Positions 8,722-19,589 are shown, counted from the stretch's first letter. The stretch is 64,000 nt of DNA from CAWIHA01 sp963835855 (GCA_963835855.1 CAWIHA010000010.1:1-64000), one strand, 5' to 3'. A program made the numbers and translations. Notes: a model not told the origin generated them from the letters alone.

Positions 8722-9921
8722 TTGGCAGCTATCCTCATTTTCCTTGCAGTTTATCTGGTGTTGGCCATCGGCCGGTTGCCCGGATTTCGCGTGGACCGAA
8801 CGGGCGCGTGCATCATCGGCGCCAGCCTCATGGTCGCTTTCGGCGTCCTGAATCTTAGCGAAGCCTATGCCGCTATCAACTACGACACGATAATCCTGCT
8901 TTTCGGCGTGATGATCGTGGTAGCCAGCCTGCGCCTCTCCGGTTTCTTCAGCGCAGTGGCCGAGCTGGTGGTGGAACATGCGCACCGGCCGCTGGTCCTG
9001 CTGGCCGCTATCGTGTTCGTGGCCGGGTCCTTCTCCGCTTTCTTCGTTAACGACACGATGTGCCTGGTGCTCACGCCTTTGGTGCTCGAAATCACTCGCC
9101 AACTGCGCCGCAACGCCGTACCTTACCTACTGGCCGTGGCGATGGCGGCAAACATCGGGAGTGTGGCCACCGTTACAGGCAACCCGCAGAACATGATGAT
9201 AGGCAGCTTTTCGGGAATCCACTATCGGGCTTTCGCGGCTGCGCTCTCGCCGATTGCACTGGTGGGGCTGGCGATGACGGTAGCTGTGATCGCCGCCGCA
9301 TATCACCGGGAGTTCCGATTTCAAGAAAAAGTCGCGCTCGAACGGCGCCCCCAGCGCGTCAACCGGCTCCTGATGTGGAAGTCGCTGGCCGCGGCGGCTG
9401 GCATGATCGCTTGTTTCTTCGCCGGTTGGCCGGCGCCGAAAGTGGCGCTGACGGCTGGCGCCCTGCTGCTGGTTACGCGGCGCGTGAAACCCGAGAAAAT
9501 TTACCGCGAGATCGATTGGCCGCTGCTGGTTCTCTTCATCGGACTCTTTATCGTGGTAGCGGGAGTGGAGAAAACCTCACTGCCCGGAGACATGATCCGC
9601 GCCGCACGGCGGTTTCACATGGAGCGAATCTCCGTGCTGAGCGCCTTGGCCGTATTGCTTTCGAATGTCGTAAGCAATGTGCCAGCGGTGCTGCTTTTCA
9701 AGCCCTTCATCCCGCATATGAGCCATCCAGCGCGGTCCTGGCTAGCGCTGGCCATGTCCACCACCCTGGCGGGCAATCTGACCATTCTTGGCTCAGTGGC
9801 GAATCTGATCGTAGTCCAGAAAGCGCGCCACGAAGCGCCAATCGGCTTTTGGGATTACTTCAAAGTGGGAGCGCCGCTGACAATTATGACCATCGCCGTA
9901 GGAGTCCTCTGGCTGCGCTGA
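8722..9921 (+). CDS. Anion/Na+ transporter family membrane protein (ArsB/NhaD/SLC13 superfamily)
   Basis: About 399 residues and about ten hydrophobic segments. The blocks FSAFFVNDTMCLVLTPLVL (near residue 110), GSVATVTGNPQNMMIG (near 150) and, as the second inverted half, LSNVVSNVPAVLLFKPF (near 315) with GNLTILGSVANLIV (near 350) are the paired signatures of the ion transporter superfamily that includes ArsB, NhaD and citrate/dicarboxylate carriers. Substrate cannot be assigned. The only start that fits the first helix is a TTG at 8722, which lacks a strong ribosome site. It is convergent with dinB. Confidence 0.85.
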   Translation: MAAILIFLAVYLVLAIGRLPGFRVDRTGACIIGASLMVAFGVLNLSEAYAAINYDTIILLFGVMIVVASLRLSGFFSAVAELVVEHAHRPLVLLAAIVFVAGSFSAFFVNDTMCLVLTPLVLEITRQLRRNAVPYLLAVAMAANIGSVATVTGNPQNMMIGSFSGIHYRAFAAALSPIALVGLAMTVAVIAAAYHREFRFQEKVALERRPQRVNRLLMWKSLAAAAGMIACFFAGWPAPKVALTAGALLLVTRRVKPEKIYREIDWPLLVLFIGLFIVVAGVEKTSLPGDMIRAARRFHMERISVLSALAVLLSNVVSNVPAVLLFKPFIPHMSHPARSWLALAMSTTLAGNLTILGSVANLIVVQKARHEAPIGFWDYFKVGAPLTIMTIAVGVLWLR

Positions 9922-9943
9922 GGCGGCCATAGCCGGGCTGGGC

Positions 9944-11179
9944 TCACTTCTTCTTCTTGCGCGAGCCCGGCAGGCTGGCGGGGTTCTCGTGCGCCTTCTC
10001 CCGGTAGCTGCCCTTGACGGCGGCGCCGAGCGAGACGGCGGATTCGCCGAATTTGTCGCGCATGCGGTCGGCGGCGGAGAAGGCGCGGCGCCAGCGGTCC
10101 GTCTTTTCGTCCTCGAGCAGATTCATCTGGCCTTCCGCGCGCACGAGCGAGCCGGCGTGCACGCCCAGCAGGCGCACCAACGCGCCGGGTTTCCAATGCT
10201 TCCGGAAAAGGAGGCGAGCCTCTTGGAGCAGCTCGGTATCGAGGCCGATGGCGTGGTCCAGGGTGTGCGCGCGCGTAAGGGTGGTGAAGTCCTGGTAGCG
10301 CAGCTTGAGCTGGACGGTGCGCGCGAACAGGCCGTGTTCGCGCAGCCGCCGTCCCACCATGACGCACAATTGCGCGAGCGTCGCCTCGAGCAGCGTCTCA
10401 TCGGCGGTATCGGCATCGAAGGTATGCTCGTGGCTGATCGACTTGGGACCCTCCTCCGCCCCGATCTCCGCATCGAACCAGCCGCCGGCGTCCAGCCCGC
10501 GCGCCTTACCCGCCAGCGCCAGCCCCCATTTGCCGAACTTCTTCTCGAGGAAGGATTCCTCGATCCGCGCCAGATCGCCGACCTTGCGTATGCCACACAC
10601 GCGCAGCACCTGTTCGGTGATTTTGCCCACGCCTGGAAGCCGACGAACGTCGAGCGGCGCCAGGAACCGCGTCTCGGCTCCCGGCAGCACCCAAAGAATC
10701 CCGTTGGGTTTGGCCTGATCGGAGGCGACCTTAGCGACCATGCGCGAAGCCGCGATGCCGATGGAGCAGTTGAGGCGCGTGGCTTGCTTGACTTTTTCGT
10801 GCAGCAAGTGCGCGGCTTTGAGCGGGGGCCCAAGCAGCCGCTCGGAGCCCGTCATGTCGAGATAGGCCTCATCGATCGAAGTCATCTCGACCCGCGGAGT
10901 GAAGCTGTTCAGAATTTCGAAGACCTTTTCAGAGTACTCGCGGTAGCGCCGTGGATGACCATCCACGAAGATCGCGTGCGGGCAAAGCTTGTACGCCGCG
11001 CGCAGCGGCAGCGCCGAATGGACGCCAAACTTCCGCGCTTCATAGGAAGCGGCCGACACGACGCCGCGCTCGTGTGGCTGGCCACCGACGACCACTGCCT
11101 TGCCCTTGAGCGACGGATCGAACAGCTCTTCGACCGAGACGAAGAACGCGTCCATATCGACGTGGAAGACGGTCTTCAT
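9944..11179 (-). CDS. dinB: DNA polymerase IV (Y-family)
   Basis: 411 residues from the ATG giving MKTVFHVDMDAFFVSVEEL, which carries the first metal-binding Asp. SIDEAYLDMTGSE near residue 103 supplies the second Asp and Glu. VRRLPGVGKITEQVL near residue 175 is the helix-hairpin-helix thumb region, and a little-finger domain follows. The enzyme performs error-prone translesion synthesis. A longer form starting up to 21 codons upstream is possible, but conservation begins at the chosen Met. The C-terminus ends in a Lys-rich tail (GSRKKKK). I did not see a LexA box upstream. Confidence 0.95.
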   Translation of the reverse strand: MKTVFHVDMDAFFVSVEELFDPSLKGKAVVVGGQPHERGVVSAASYEARKFGVHSALPLRAAYKLCPHAIFVDGHPRRYREYSEKVFEILNSFTPRVEMTSIDEAYLDMTGSERLLGPPLKAAHLLHEKVKQATRLNCSIGIAASRMVAKVASDQAKPNGILWVLPGAETRFLAPLDVRRLPGVGKITEQVLRVCGIRKVGDLARIEESFLEKKFGKWGLALAGKARGLDAGGWFDAEIGAEEGPKSISHEHTFDADTADETLLEATLAQLCVMVGRRLREHGLFARTVQLKLRYQDFTTLTRAHTLDHAIGLDTELLQEARLLFRKHWKPGALVRLLGVHAGSLVRAEGQMNLLEDEKTDRWRRAFSAADRMRDKFGESAVSLGAAVKGSYREKAHENPASLPGSRKKKK

Positions 11180-11323
11180 GGGAAATTCACGAAGCTGAGG
11201 CGCCGACTCCGGCCGGCCGACCATGCAACAATTATGGGGCAAATCGCTGCCCGCGCTTACGGTGCGGCGCTAGGCACGGAGCCGCGGCCAGATGGGAGCG
11301 GCTGAATCAACGAGTCCCGGCAA

Positions 11324-12583
<1,260 letters not shown>

Positions 12584-12584
12584 G

Positions 12585-13752
12585 CTAGTTTTCGCTGGCA
12601 ATCTCACGGCCCAGCAAGAAGTGCATGAAGGCGCCGAGCAGCGTCCCATGCAGGTTCCGCAGCAGGCGCGCCTTCAGCCCCAGATACGACTGCGTGCCCG
12701 CGAACAGATCCTGCATCAGCTCGTAAAACCGCGGGCTGCGGCGCAGGAACTGCACCATCCGCTGCGGCACCGAACCGAACAGGAATTTGCCAAGGAAGAT
12801 GCGGCGGGCGATGGCGGCGCCGAAGGCGAGATCGGCCGCGAAATCGCGCGCGAGCAGCGCCCGATAGGCGCGTTGCGTCTCGCCGGAATCGGAGAGCACC
12901 GCTTGGCACGCCAGGTCCGCCGAGCGCATGGCGTAGTACAGTCCTTCGCCCGTGATCGGGTCTACGCAATCCGCCGGCATCGCCCACCGCCATCCAGCCC
13001 TGGCCGGCAACGCGGTTGTTGCGCCAGCCTGAAGCGGCGAGCGACGGCAGCACATGGCTGTAGAACCGCGCTCCCTTCCAGGAAATGCCCCGCTCGCACA
13101 GGAATGTCTCCAGTCGCGACCGCAACTGCTGCGCGGGCGCTCCCTTGCCGCAGATGCCGACCGAAAGATGCCCGCAACGCGGGAAAATCCAGATATAGCC
13201 TTCCAGATGGGGCAGGAACTGAATGTCGATGTGCTCCTGCTGGGCTTCGATATAGTAACCGAGGGCGAGCATCGTATCGGCGGGCGTCCAGCGCGTCCCA
13301 ACGTTTCGCAAGGGGTTCCGCGCGCCCGTCGCGACTATGCAGAAGTCGGCGTCGAGCACGCCGCCGCTGGTCCTGACCTTCCACGCGCTCGCGCCGCGGG
13401 TCACTTCGAGCACGCGTGTTTTCTCGATGCGCGCGCCCGCGCGTTCGGCGCGATCGAGCAGCATCCGGTTCAGGTCGAGCCGGGAGTAGATCACCAGCGG
13501 CTGCCGCAGCGAGAGCCGTGCCGCACCCGCGCCCTGCGCCGCCAGCATCGTTTCGCTGACGAACCGCTTGGGCGTGTCGTTCTCGAGCAGGAAGGGATAG
13601 CGGCTATAAGCCTTGTAGGTCAGGCCCCCGCCGCAGGGTTTCTCCCAGGCCAGCTTGTCGTCAAGGACGATTGCCTCCAGGCCCCCCGCAGCCAGGCGCT
13701 CGGCCGCGAATGCGCCCGCGGGTCCGCCTCCAAGCACCGCTACACGCTTCAT
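12585..13752 (-). pseudogene. Geranylgeranyl reductase-family FAD oxidoreductase, interrupted by a frameshift
   Basis: The N-terminal 260 codons read as a geranylgeranyl reductase-family flavoprotein: VAVLGGGPAGAFAAERLA (FAD loop), WEKPCGGGLTYKAY, LDLNRMLLDRAERAGA, and EGYIWIFPRCGHLSVGICG. At WMAVGDAGG (about 12961-12970) the frame changes. The expected continuation, VDPITGEGLYYAMRSADLA and the C-terminal helices, is encoded one frame over and ends at 12585. Removing one G from GGATTGCGTAGAC restores GFVDPITGEG. Family members hydrogenate isoprenoid chains of lipids, quinones or chlorophyll. The lesion may be a real mutation or a one-base sequence error. The gene sits in a row with hemL downstream and overlaps a lipoprotein gene by 4 bp. 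Confidence 0.8.
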
Positions 13753-14180
13753 CTGTTTGCCCCAGAGGGCGCACCCGAGCTGAGTGGAGGATGGCCGGGC
13801 GGCAGCGCCAGGCCCTCATGCCCCCCAACCTGAGCCGGCGGCTGGCCCGCACCCATTTGGCCGGCTGGCATTTGCCCGTGCGCACCGGCGCCTCTACCCT
13901 TCACCACCCAGCGATTCCCCTTCCGCTCCAGCGTATACCGCATCTCGATTCCAGAGCCCGGACCCCCGCCTTTCGGGCGGAAGGAAACGACTGCATCGGC
14001 CTCATTCTGCCGGAAGGACACAGATGCCACAGCGACTTGGATCGACGAGACGTTTAGGCCCGATTTGGTGGACAGGTAATCGATGATGCCTTGCCGGACC
14101 GCTGCTTCGTTTTGAATCCCCCGGCTGCAACCGGTCAGGAGAAGTCCCGCAAACACAAGTGGAATATAGCGAAATGTCAC
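13749..14180 (-). CDS. Small lipoprotein of unknown function
   Basis: The best start is a GTG giving a 143-residue product beginning MTFRYIPLVFAGLLLTGCSRG, a signal peptide with lipobox LLTGC. The mature region (about residues 25-95) looks mixed alpha/beta, with segments such as QGIIDYLSTKSGLNVSSIQV and MRYTLERKGNRWVVKG. The end is a Gly/Pro/Met-rich tail. Its stop overlaps the ATG of the reductase-family gene (ATGA), suggesting a shared operon. No known family recognised. Confidence 0.6.
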   Translation of the reverse strand: MTFRYIPLVFAGLLLTGCSRGIQNEAAVRQGIIDYLSTKSGLNVSSIQVAVASVSFRQNEADAVVSFRPKGGGPGSGIEMRYTLERKGNRWVVKGRGAGAHGQMPAGQMGAGQPPAQVGGHEGLALPPGHPPLSSGAPSGANR

Positions 14181-14336
14181 ATACCGATTATAGCGTCGCA
14201 GCTTGTACTCGTTCGGGACCAGAGGTCGTGGGCCTGAGGCCAAGGGTTGCAGACGGCTCCTGGCCGAACGCCCCATATCCCGCTACCCACAACCCGCTGC
14301 ACATGTTGCATCCTAAAGGCAAGGAGGAGGCAAACG

Positions 14337-14891
14337 ATGTTCAGGCTCATTCGAAGGCTATGGGTAGTCGCACTGGGCGCCTCTCTGCTCGCAACGGCGG
14401 CGCCCGCGGCCGACCGAAGGTATTCCCCGCGTGGCGAGGCGCGCATCAAGCGAGAAGTTCGGCACGAGCTGACTTTGCTGCCGTATTACTCCATCTTCGA
14501 CCACCTGGCTTTTGAGGTACAGGACGGTAAAGTCACGCTGTTGGGCCAGGTGACCAGGCCCACTCTGAGGAGCGAGGCCGAAAACGTCGTCAAGGGGATC
14601 GAAGGCGTCGAGAGCGTCACGAACAAAATTGAGGTCCTGCCGCTCTCGCCTGACGACGATCGCATACGCATCGCGGAGTACCGGGCGATTTATGGCGATA
14701 CCGCTCTTGAGAAATACGCGACCGGGGCCGTGCCGCCGATCCACATCATCGTGAAGAACGGCCACGTGACGCTGGAGGGAGTAGTTCTAAGCGAGGCGGA
14801 CAAGAACATTATCGGGGTCCGGGCCAACACGGTTCCCAATGTGTTCTCCGTCACCAACAATCTGAGGGTGGAGAAACCGGCCGGCAAGTAG
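14337..14891 (+). CDS. Periplasmic BON-domain protein
   Basis: 184 residues after a strong ribosome site (AAGGAGGAGG, 6 nt from the ATG). A signal peptide (MFRLIRRLWVVALGASLLATAAPA) precedes two BON domains, about residues 38-100 (LAFEVQDGKVTLLGQV ... GVESVTNKIEV) and 115-180 (IHIIVKNGHVTLEGVV ... VFSVTNNLRVEK). BON domains bind phospholipid surfaces; proteins such as OsmY act in envelope stress. It is divergent from the lipoprotein gene. Confidence 0.85.
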   Translation: MFRLIRRLWVVALGASLLATAAPAADRRYSPRGEARIKREVRHELTLLPYYSIFDHLAFEVQDGKVTLLGQVTRPTLRSEAENVVKGIEGVESVTNKIEVLPLSPDDDRIRIAEYRAIYGDTALEKYATGAVPPIHIIVKNGHVTLEGVVLSEADKNIIGVRANTVPNVFSVTNNLRVEKPAGK

Positions 14892-15001
14892 GGAGCCGGA
14901 ACCATTCGAAGGCGGGCATGGCCACTCGGCCATCGGTCTCCGGCGTGTCCCGGATTGGGTTCTGGCTGTGCCCGGGCGCGCCGGCTTTGTATGATGAAGA
15001 G

Positions 15002-16231
15002 ATGCCTGACCCCTCCGAGCCCGGCGTGGGCGCCGCCGCGCAGAATATCATCGACCTCGAACGGCAATATCTTTTGCAGAATTATGCCCGGTATCCGCTG
15101 GTTTTGCATCGCGGGAAGGGCTGCTACGTATTCGACGCCAGCGGGAAGCGGTATCTCGACCTGATCGCCGGCATCGGCGTGAACGCGCTTGGTCACGCGC
15201 ATCCGCGGATCTTGCGTATCATCCGCGAGCAGGCCGGACTGCTCGTACACAGCTCGAATCTTTACTATCACGAATACCAGGGGCAGCTCGCGAAGCGCTT
15301 GGCTGAGATCAGCGGGTTGGCGCGCACCTTCTTCTGCAATTCCGGCGCCGAGGCGATGGAAACCGCGCTTAAGATGATCCATGCGCACGGCCGGAAGATC
15401 GCGCCGGAGAAGTTTGAGATTATCACTCTGGAAAATTCCTTTCACGGGCGCACGATGGGCGCGCTCGCGGTCACCGGCCAGGCCAAGTACCGCACGCCGT
15501 TCGAGCCTCTGATCCCGGGCGTGAAGTTCGTTCCACCGAACGACGCGGCCGCGCTCGAGCAGGCCGTCTGCCCGAACACCGCCGGCATCGTCCTCGAATG
15601 GATTCAGGGCGAGGGCGGCGTGTATCCGCTCCATCGGAATTACGTCGAGAAGGCCAAGCAACTCGCCAAACGCCATGACGCGTTGCTGGTGTTCGACGAG
15701 ATTCAGTGCGGAGTCGGCCGGCCCGGAAAGTACTTCGCTTACCAGTTAACGGAGCCGGTGATTCTGCCGGATATCGCCGTGGCGGCAAAGCCGCTCGCGT
15801 GCGGGCTGCCGCTGGGTGCGCTCATGGCGAACGAAAAGGCCGCCTCGACCATCGGCCCCGGAATGCACGGGACCACCTTCGGCGGCGGCCCGCTCGCCTG
15901 CCGCGTCGCGCTCGAGTTCCTGGACATTCTCGAGGGCTTGCTGCCCGAGATCTACCGCCTTGGCGGCGAGTTCCGCATGGAGCTTTCCGAGCTCACGCGG
16001 CACTATCCGTTCATTCACGAAATTCGCGGCCAGGGGTTGATGATTGGGGTCGAGCTCGATTTCCCAGGCAAGCAGCTCGTGCTCAACGCGATGGCCGAAG
16101 GCTTGCTGATCAATTGCACGCATGACACCGTGCTGCGCTTCCTGCCGCCCTACATCATTACGGATCAGGATATTGACCGCGCGGTGGGGATACTCAAGGG
16201 CGTGTTCAAGAAGGTAAAGAAGCCGACGTGA
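15002..16231 (+). CDS. Class III aminotransferase, acetylornithine aminotransferase-like
   Basis: 409 residues, chosen start MPDPSEPG preceded by GAAGAG. Class-III PLP enzyme features are FFCNSGAEAMETALKM (near residue 120), NSFHGRTMGALAVTG (near 150), LLVFDEIQCGVGRPG (near 235), and the PLP lysine in VAAKPLACGLPLGALM (near 265). The overall match is best to ArgD/acetylornithine or 4-aminobutyrate-type enzymes. No other arginine genes are adjacent, so the substrate is not settled. Confidence 0.85.
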   Translation: MPDPSEPGVGAAAQNIIDLERQYLLQNYARYPLVLHRGKGCYVFDASGKRYLDLIAGIGVNALGHAHPRILRIIREQAGLLVHSSNLYYHEYQGQLAKRLAEISGLARTFFCNSGAEAMETALKMIHAHGRKIAPEKFEIITLENSFHGRTMGALAVTGQAKYRTPFEPLIPGVKFVPPNDAAALEQAVCPNTAGIVLEWIQGEGGVYPLHRNYVEKAKQLAKRHDALLVFDEIQCGVGRPGKYFAYQLTEPVILPDIAVAAKPLACGLPLGALMANEKAASTIGPGMHGTTFGGGPLACRVALEFLDILEGLLPEIYRLGGEFRMELSELTRHYPFIHEIRGQGLMIGVELDFPGKQLVLNAMAEGLLINCTHDTVLRFLPPYIITDQDIDRAVGILKGVFKKVKKPT

Positions 16232-16309
16232 GGCTCAGGCGGAGACTAGGCAGGAACGGTTCGGATCACGATTGTCCAATCAGCGTCTGGGTGCGCGGGC
16301 TACGAGCCG

Positions 16310-17392
16310 CTACAGCAGATCCTCCCGCTTGCGCTCGTCGAGCATCTTCACGATGCCGCCGACTTGCTGGGCGCGCTCGCGGCTGGCGACCAGCAGCGCA
16401 TCCGGCGTATCGACCACGATGAGATCCCGTACTCCGACCAGCGCCACCAGCTTGCCCTGGGCATCGACGTAGTTGCCGGAGCTCGCAAGCGCCAGCAGCT
16501 CGGAGCGGGCCGCGTTCCCGTTCTGGTCGTGCGCAAGCAACTCGTAGACCGCGCGCCAGCTTCCGACATCGTTCCACCCGAGATCGGCGCCGGCGGCCAG
16601 ACCCACGACGTTGGCGGCCTTTTCCATCACCGCGTAATCCACCGAAATGTTCTCACAGCGCGGGTAGGCTTCCTCTAAACGTTTCGAAAACGCGCGGCTC
16701 GAAAACGGCGGCAGCAAAGCGAGCAGGGTCGCGGTCTTGGGAAGGTGCTTCCGCAGAGCGTCAAGATAAGCCGCCGCGCGCCAGAAGAACACTCCGGAGT
16801 TCCAGTAGAAGTTGCCGGCTGCAATGAAGCGTTGGGCGGTTTGAGGGTCCGGCTTTTCGCGAAACCGCCGGACTGCGAGCGGCTCCAGCGTGCCCGGTAC
16901 GGCGCCTTTCGGGAACTCGATGTAGCCGTAGCCCGTCTCGGGCCAGAGCGGCTGGATTCCGAGCACCACTAGGCTGCCCTTCTCCGCGGCGCGGAATGCC
17001 GGGCGCAATAACCTTCGGAAGCGCGCGGGCCGACTCACCACGTGATCAGCGGGGAAGACTCCGATGACCGCGTCCCGGTCGATCGAGTCGAGGATGTGCG
17101 CGGCCAGGCCGTTGCAGGGCGCCGTATTCCGCTGCGCAGGCTCGGCGACAATCTGCCGTTGCGGAATTTCCGGCAACTGCCGCACAATTTCGTCCCTTAG
17201 GTATTCGTTCGTGATTACCCAAAGCCGCTCGGGCGGAAGCGCCGGCCGCAGCCTATCGACGGTGCTCTGAATCAACGTGCGGCTGCCGATCACGTTCAGC
17301 ACCTGTTTGGCGTGTCTCTTCCGGCTGCGGGGCCAGAAGCGCGTGCCGCATCCGCCAGCCATGATCATCCCGTAATAGTTCGATTTCGGCAT
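16310..17392 (-). CDS. manC: Mannose-1-phosphate guanylyltransferase
   Basis: 360 residues from the ATG giving MPKSNYYGMIMAGGCGTRFWPRSRK. The GGCGTRFWPRSRKRHAKQ motif binds GTP, and GVFPADHVV near residue 100 and WNDVGSW near residue 270 are typical of the family. It makes GDP-mannose for exopolysaccharide or glycoconjugates. The protein ends after the nucleotidyltransferase and short left-handed helix part, without the fused phosphomannose isomerase domain seen in many ManC proteins. Confidence 0.92.
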   Translation of the reverse strand: MPKSNYYGMIMAGGCGTRFWPRSRKRHAKQVLNVIGSRTLIQSTVDRLRPALPPERLWVITNEYLRDEIVRQLPEIPQRQIVAEPAQRNTAPCNGLAAHILDSIDRDAVIGVFPADHVVSRPARFRRLLRPAFRAAEKGSLVVLGIQPLWPETGYGYIEFPKGAVPGTLEPLAVRRFREKPDPQTAQRFIAAGNFYWNSGVFFWRAAAYLDALRKHLPKTATLLALLPPFSSRAFSKRLEEAYPRCENISVDYAVMEKAANVVGLAAGADLGWNDVGSWRAVYELLAHDQNGNAARSELLALASSGNYVDAQGKLVALVGVRDLIVVDTPDALLVASRERAQQVGGIVKMLDERKREDLL

Positions 17393-17511
17393 CAGTAAAG
17401 TCCGGCGCCCCGGATCGCTCCCACGAGCGCCTCGGGAAGCTACTAAGACGCGTTCCACAGCGCGGCCCTCCGGCCGGCCTTCGCTACCAACGGTAGCAGC
17501 GCGACAGCCTA

Positions 17512-18414
17512 CTAGTTTATCGGAAACCCGTGGATCAGCCGGAAGCTGCGGCTCCAGCGCGTCTTGCGGAAGAAGTTCTTCGACAGATCGATGAGGTGGG
17601 CCTTGCTCATCAGATTGGGGTCGGCCAACTGCTCGGAGGGAGCATCGTAGGACCAGAAGATCATCAGCGGTTTGCCGATGATATTCTCGCGCGGCACGAA
17701 CCCCCAGTAGCGGCTGTCGAGCGAATTGTCGCGGTTGTCGCCCATAGCAAAATAATGGCCGGGCGGCACCACCACCTCACCATTCACTACGTTGTGTTCG
17801 AGCATTGCAAGCGCGGGCTCGAGCAGATGTACGTTCGGCTCGGCGGGGAAATTGTCGCGATAGGAATCGAAGTAAGGCGTTCTATGGACAGCGTACGGCT
17901 CGTCGAGCTTCTTGCCGTTCAGAATCACCTGCTTGTTCACGATCCGGATATGGTCGCCCGGAATCCCGATGCAGCGCTTGACGTAGTTCTGGCGGATGTC
18001 GATCGGCCAGCGGAAGACGATGACGTCGCCGCGCCGGATCGGCTGGTAAGGCAGAACGTGGTTGCTCAGCACGCCGCGGGGCGCGTACGCCAGCTTGTCC
18101 ACCAGCAGGTGGTCGCCCTGGAGCAGCGTGCCTTCCATAGAAACCGTCGGGATGACAAACGACTGGAGCAGTGTCGTGATCACAAACAGCACGGCGATGA
18201 CCGTGAAGGCGCATTCTGCAATCGCACCGCGCCGCGCCTCCGGCGCCGGGCCTGGAACGGCCGCAGCTTCGGGAACCTCCTCTACAGGCGCCTCCTCCAA
18301 GGGCTCCCAGTCCGAAGGCGGCTGCTCCGAAGGCGCTTCGTCCAAGGGCTCCGGGTCCGAAGGCGGCTCGTCCCAAGGCGCCTGCTCTCGAAAATTGAGG
18401 TCGCTGTCAGCCAA
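17512..18414 (-). CDS. lepB: Signal peptidase I with acidic Pro/Glu-rich N-terminal extension
   Basis: 300 residues. The catalytic Ser lies in IPTVSMEGTLLQGDHLLVDK (near residue 92) and the catalytic Lys in YVKRCIGIPGD (near residue 148). RGDVIVFRWP and FAMGDNRDNSLDSRYWGF are the other conserved boxes. One membrane helix (CAFTVIAVLFVITTLLQSFVI) anchors it. Before this helix is an unusual stretch of about 60 residues with degenerate repeats (PPSDPEPLDEAPSEQ, PPSDWEPLEEAP). It is the downstream member of a tandem pair, 2 bp after the other lepB. Confidence 0.95.
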   Translation of the reverse strand: MADSDLNFREQAPWDEPPSDPEPLDEAPSEQPPSDWEPLEEAPVEEVPEAAAVPGPAPEARRGAIAECAFTVIAVLFVITTLLQSFVIPTVSMEGTLLQGDHLLVDKLAYAPRGVLSNHVLPYQPIRRGDVIVFRWPIDIRQNYVKRCIGIPGDHIRIVNKQVILNGKKLDEPYAVHRTPYFDSYRDNFPAEPNVHLLEPALAMLEHNVVNGEVVVPPGHYFAMGDNRDNSLDSRYWGFVPRENIIGKPLMIFWSYDAPSEQLADPNLMSKAHLIDLSKNFFRKTRWSRSFRLIHGFPIN

Positions 18415-18416
18415 GG

Positions 18417-19205
18417 TCAGTTACTCGGATATGCGTGGATCAGCATGAACGTGCGGCGCCAGCGCGTCTTGGTTAAGAAATGCTCCACCAAGTCGGCAAT
18501 ATGGCCGATGCTGAACACCGGCCCTGAAAGTTGCTCGGTGCTGGCGTTATACGACCAGTAGATAAGCAGAGGCTTGCCGACGATGTTCTCCCGCGGCACG
18601 AAGCCCCAGTAGCGGCTGTCGAGCGAGGAATCCCGATTGTCGCCCATCGCGAAATAATGGCCGGGCGGCACCACCACTTCCCCATTCACGACATGGTTCT
18701 CGATCATATCGAGACCCGGCTCGAGCACCGCCGGATTCGGAGGACCTGGAAAATTGTCGCGGTACGGCTCTATGTAGTCGGTCTTGTAATACACGTATGG
18801 CTCGAGCAGTTTCTTACCGTTGCGATACACCTGCTTGTTCCGAAGCCGGATGCGATCGCCGGGAACTCCGATAACGCGCTTTACAAATGTCTGCCGGATG
18901 TCCACCGGATAACGGAACACAATGATGTCGCCACGCTTCACCGGTTCGTACGGTAAGAGGCGTTTGGCGAAGGAGTAAGCTGGGGAGTACGCCAACTTGT
19001 CCACCAGCAGGTGATCGCCGATCAGCAGCGTATCCTCCATCGATCCCGTGGGGATGACGAAAGCCTGCACCAGCGTGGTCGTCCCAAACAGCAGGAGGAT
19101 GATTGTGACCGTCCACTCGGCGAGCGTTCCGCGCGCCGTATTGCTCCGCGCAAGTCTGGCTCTCTCATCCCGCAGTTCGGCCACAGTCGGTCTAGCAAGC
19201 TTCAC
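18417..19205 (-). CDS. lepB: Signal peptidase I
   Basis: 262 residues. Membrane helix near residues 29-52, catalytic Ser in IPTGSMEDTLLIGDHLL (near 55), catalytic Lys in FVKRVIGVPGDR (near 110), and the box FAMGDNRDSSLDSRYWGF (near 190). It cleaves signal peptides from Sec-exported proteins, needed here given the many large secreted hydrolases. It is highly similar to the next gene but lacks the acidic extension. The pair lies downstream of rnhB and a small membrane protein gene on the same strand. Confidence 0.96.
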   Translation of the reverse strand: MKLARPTVAELRDERARLARSNTARGTLAEWTVTIILLLFGTTTLVQAFVIPTGSMEDTLLIGDHLLVDKLAYSPAYSFAKRLLPYEPVKRGDIIVFRYPVDIRQTFVKRVIGVPGDRIRLRNKQVYRNGKKLLEPYVYYKTDYIEPYRDNFPGPPNPAVLEPGLDMIENHVVNGEVVVPPGHYFAMGDNRDSSLDSRYWGFVPRENIVGKPLLIYWSYNASTEQLSGPVFSIGHIADLVEHFLTKTRWRRTFMLIHAYPSN

Positions 19206-19268
19206 AATTCTCCTCGAAACTATTCATTCTACCGGAAACCGGCGCCAGTCCTGCCCTGTAGCTCGCAC

Positions 19269-19589
19269 TCATTTAGGCCGTGAAAACCGGCGCAGCCGGA
19301 ATACCTCCGTAAAGGCGATCGCGATGTTCACCAAGCCGAGGCCGCTGACGGCGCCGCGCAGATACGCGTTGCTCCAGAACTCGCGCCAGCCTAGACCGAA
19401 CGACGAGAAGTAGTTCTGCTGCCACGCCTCCAGCCAGGGGAAGAGGAGCAGGAAGGCGCCGAGCTCGAAGCAGAAGAAGATATAGAGCAGCGCCGCAACC
19501 TTGTGGAGCCACCGCGGCCGCTGGGCGCACTTCGCAGCCTCGAGGGGCGAGGCTTCTTCTAAACGCACGGGCTGGTCCTCTAGCGCCAT
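19269..19589 (-). CDS. Small membrane protein of unknown function
   Basis: 106 residues from ATG (MALEDQPVRLEEASP), with the start inside the last bases of rnhB. Two hydrophobic segments, VAALLYIFFCFELGAFLLLF near residue 40 and GAVSGLGLVNIAIAFTEVF near 85, are predicted membrane helices. The C-terminus is basic (RLRRFSRPK). The 10-bp overlap with rnhB and same direction suggest it is part of the operon. I do not recognise a family. Confidence 0.7.
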   Translation of the reverse strand: MALEDQPVRLEEASPLEAAKCAQRPRWLHKVAALLYIFFCFELGAFLLLFPWLEAWQQNYFSSFGLGWREFWSNAYLRGAVSGLGLVNIAIAFTEVFRLRRFSRPK

